From positions 1,443-9,401 of the forward strand of contig JALOLY010000040.1 in the NCBI GenBank assembly GCA_025455725.1: a stretch of DNA of 7,959 bases, written 5' to 3'. Positions 7,500 through 7,959 of the stretch are shown here, piece by piece; the stretch's first letter is position 1; each line of letters begins with the position of its first letter. The stretch is from Amoebophilaceae bacterium. GTDB taxonomy: Bacteria > Bacteroidota > Bacteroidia > Cytophagales > Amoebophilaceae. A program made the position numbers and the translations under genes. The notes beneath the pieces were generated by a model, which saw nothing but the letters and a program-made list of their open reading frames with translations, was not told where the DNA came from and did no database searches.

Positions 7500-7959
7500 A
7501 TGCAACGACGAGCAAGGAAACACCAAGTATATCGTTTACGCTCCAACAAGTGACGCGACTTAGCAATAAAGACGTTGCCAACGAGGTAGACTTACTAAAA
7601 AAGCAAAGACAACACGCTACAAAAGACTGAGAAACAGAAAAGACGTAGCCACCAGAACTACAACCAACCGTCTTCTTCTTGTTTTCATGATTCGCTGTCA
7701 ATCAATAATCAGGCTCGATACGTGTCTGGCAGACGCTGTTACGCAGATGCTTTTTTGTACCAGAGAGTAAAAAGATAGATGCCTTGCTATTAGAATTTCA
7801 AGAAACAAGCATACAGATGGCCGTTGTGGTGGACGAGTATGGGGGCACTTCAGGACTCTCGACGCTAAAAGATATTATTGAGGAAATCATTGGAGACATG
7901 GCCGACGAACTTCGTCAAGAGGAGGTTATGTACCATCCAATTGATGATAAGACATTCAT
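7500..7959 (+). pseudogene. gldE: gldE / CorC-HlyC-type CBS-domain protein remnant (continues past right edge)
   Basis: Intact GldE-type proteins have an N-terminal membrane domain (DUF21), a linker, two CBS domains and a CorC/HlyC domain; in Bacteroidota GldE is tied to gliding/type IX secretion. From 7709 the frame reads RRCFFVPESKKIDALLLEFQ, then MAVVVDEYGGTSGL and DIIEEIIGDMADELRQEE, a clear match to the second CBS domain and what follows. Further up in the same frame, 7529-7603 reads ISFTLQQVTRLSNKDVANEV, resembling the linker before the first CBS domain. Between them are four in-frame stops (7628, 7646, 7688, 7706) and only about 105 bp where some 250 bp of CBS1 is expected, so CBS1 is mostly lost. 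Upstream, MQRRARKH (7500-7523) resembles the preceding linker and joins by a one-base frameshift near 7523. No membrane domain is recognisable at 7344-7499. The CBS2 match is firm, the linker match moderate. Identification as gldE rather than another CorC paralogue is inference. Confidence 0.75.

Noticed and set aside
7243..7701. 152-residue minus-strand ORF overlapping the 3' end of glyS by about 100 bp
   Set aside because: It runs antisense to the well-supported glyS end and to the gldE remnant, has no recognisable motif and is rich in serine, valine and cysteine as expected of a shadow frame.
7367..7826. 10-bp exact repeat ATGGCCGTTG at 7367 and 7817
   Set aside because: A match this short is expected at appreciable frequency by chance in several hundred bases, and the flanks do not match.

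Overview
The window reads as a piece of a Bacteroidota chromosome. The glycyl-tRNA synthetase has the Bacteroidota form of motif 2 (FRNEIVARQFIFRMREFEQM). The right edge carries a remnant of gldE, a gene typical of that phylum. Shine-Dalgarno sequences are not evident, one exact TAnnTTTG-type -7 promoter element sits before mfd, and two genes appear to use TTG or GTG starts. The decayed gldE and the gene-poor gaps suggest genome reduction, as in Amoebophilus/Cardinium-like symbionts. That lineage is an inference; base composition looks less AT-rich than I would expect for those genera.

Layout. Positions 1-1937 (minus strand) hold the N-terminal ~645 residues of Mfd, intact up to the left edge. 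Positions 1938-2295 are the divergent mfd/polA spacer, with a possible mfd promoter and one doubtful small ORF. Positions 2296-5106 (plus) hold a complete polA with 5'-nuclease, proofreading and polymerase motifs all present. Positions 5107-5206 are a short spacer with a weak hairpin. Positions 5207-5815 (plus) hold an unrecognised protein with a hydrophobic N-terminus, a proline-rich linker and two HEAT-like helical repeats. Positions 5871-7343 (plus) hold a complete alpha2-type glycyl-tRNA synthetase. Positions 7344-7499 hold nothing recognisable apart from one copy of an imperfect direct repeat and part of the spacer between copies. Positions about 7500-7959 (plus) hold a broken gldE/CorC-type gene.

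Working together. Mfd clears stalled RNA polymerase and recruits excision repair, and Pol I fills the resulting gap, so the divergent pair serves one repair pathway from a shared 358-bp spacer. GlyRS is an unrelated housekeeping gene. I found no RNA gene, CRISPR array, insertion sequence or convincing new multi-gene system. The most informative non-housekeeping items are the HEAT-like protein and the gldE remnant.
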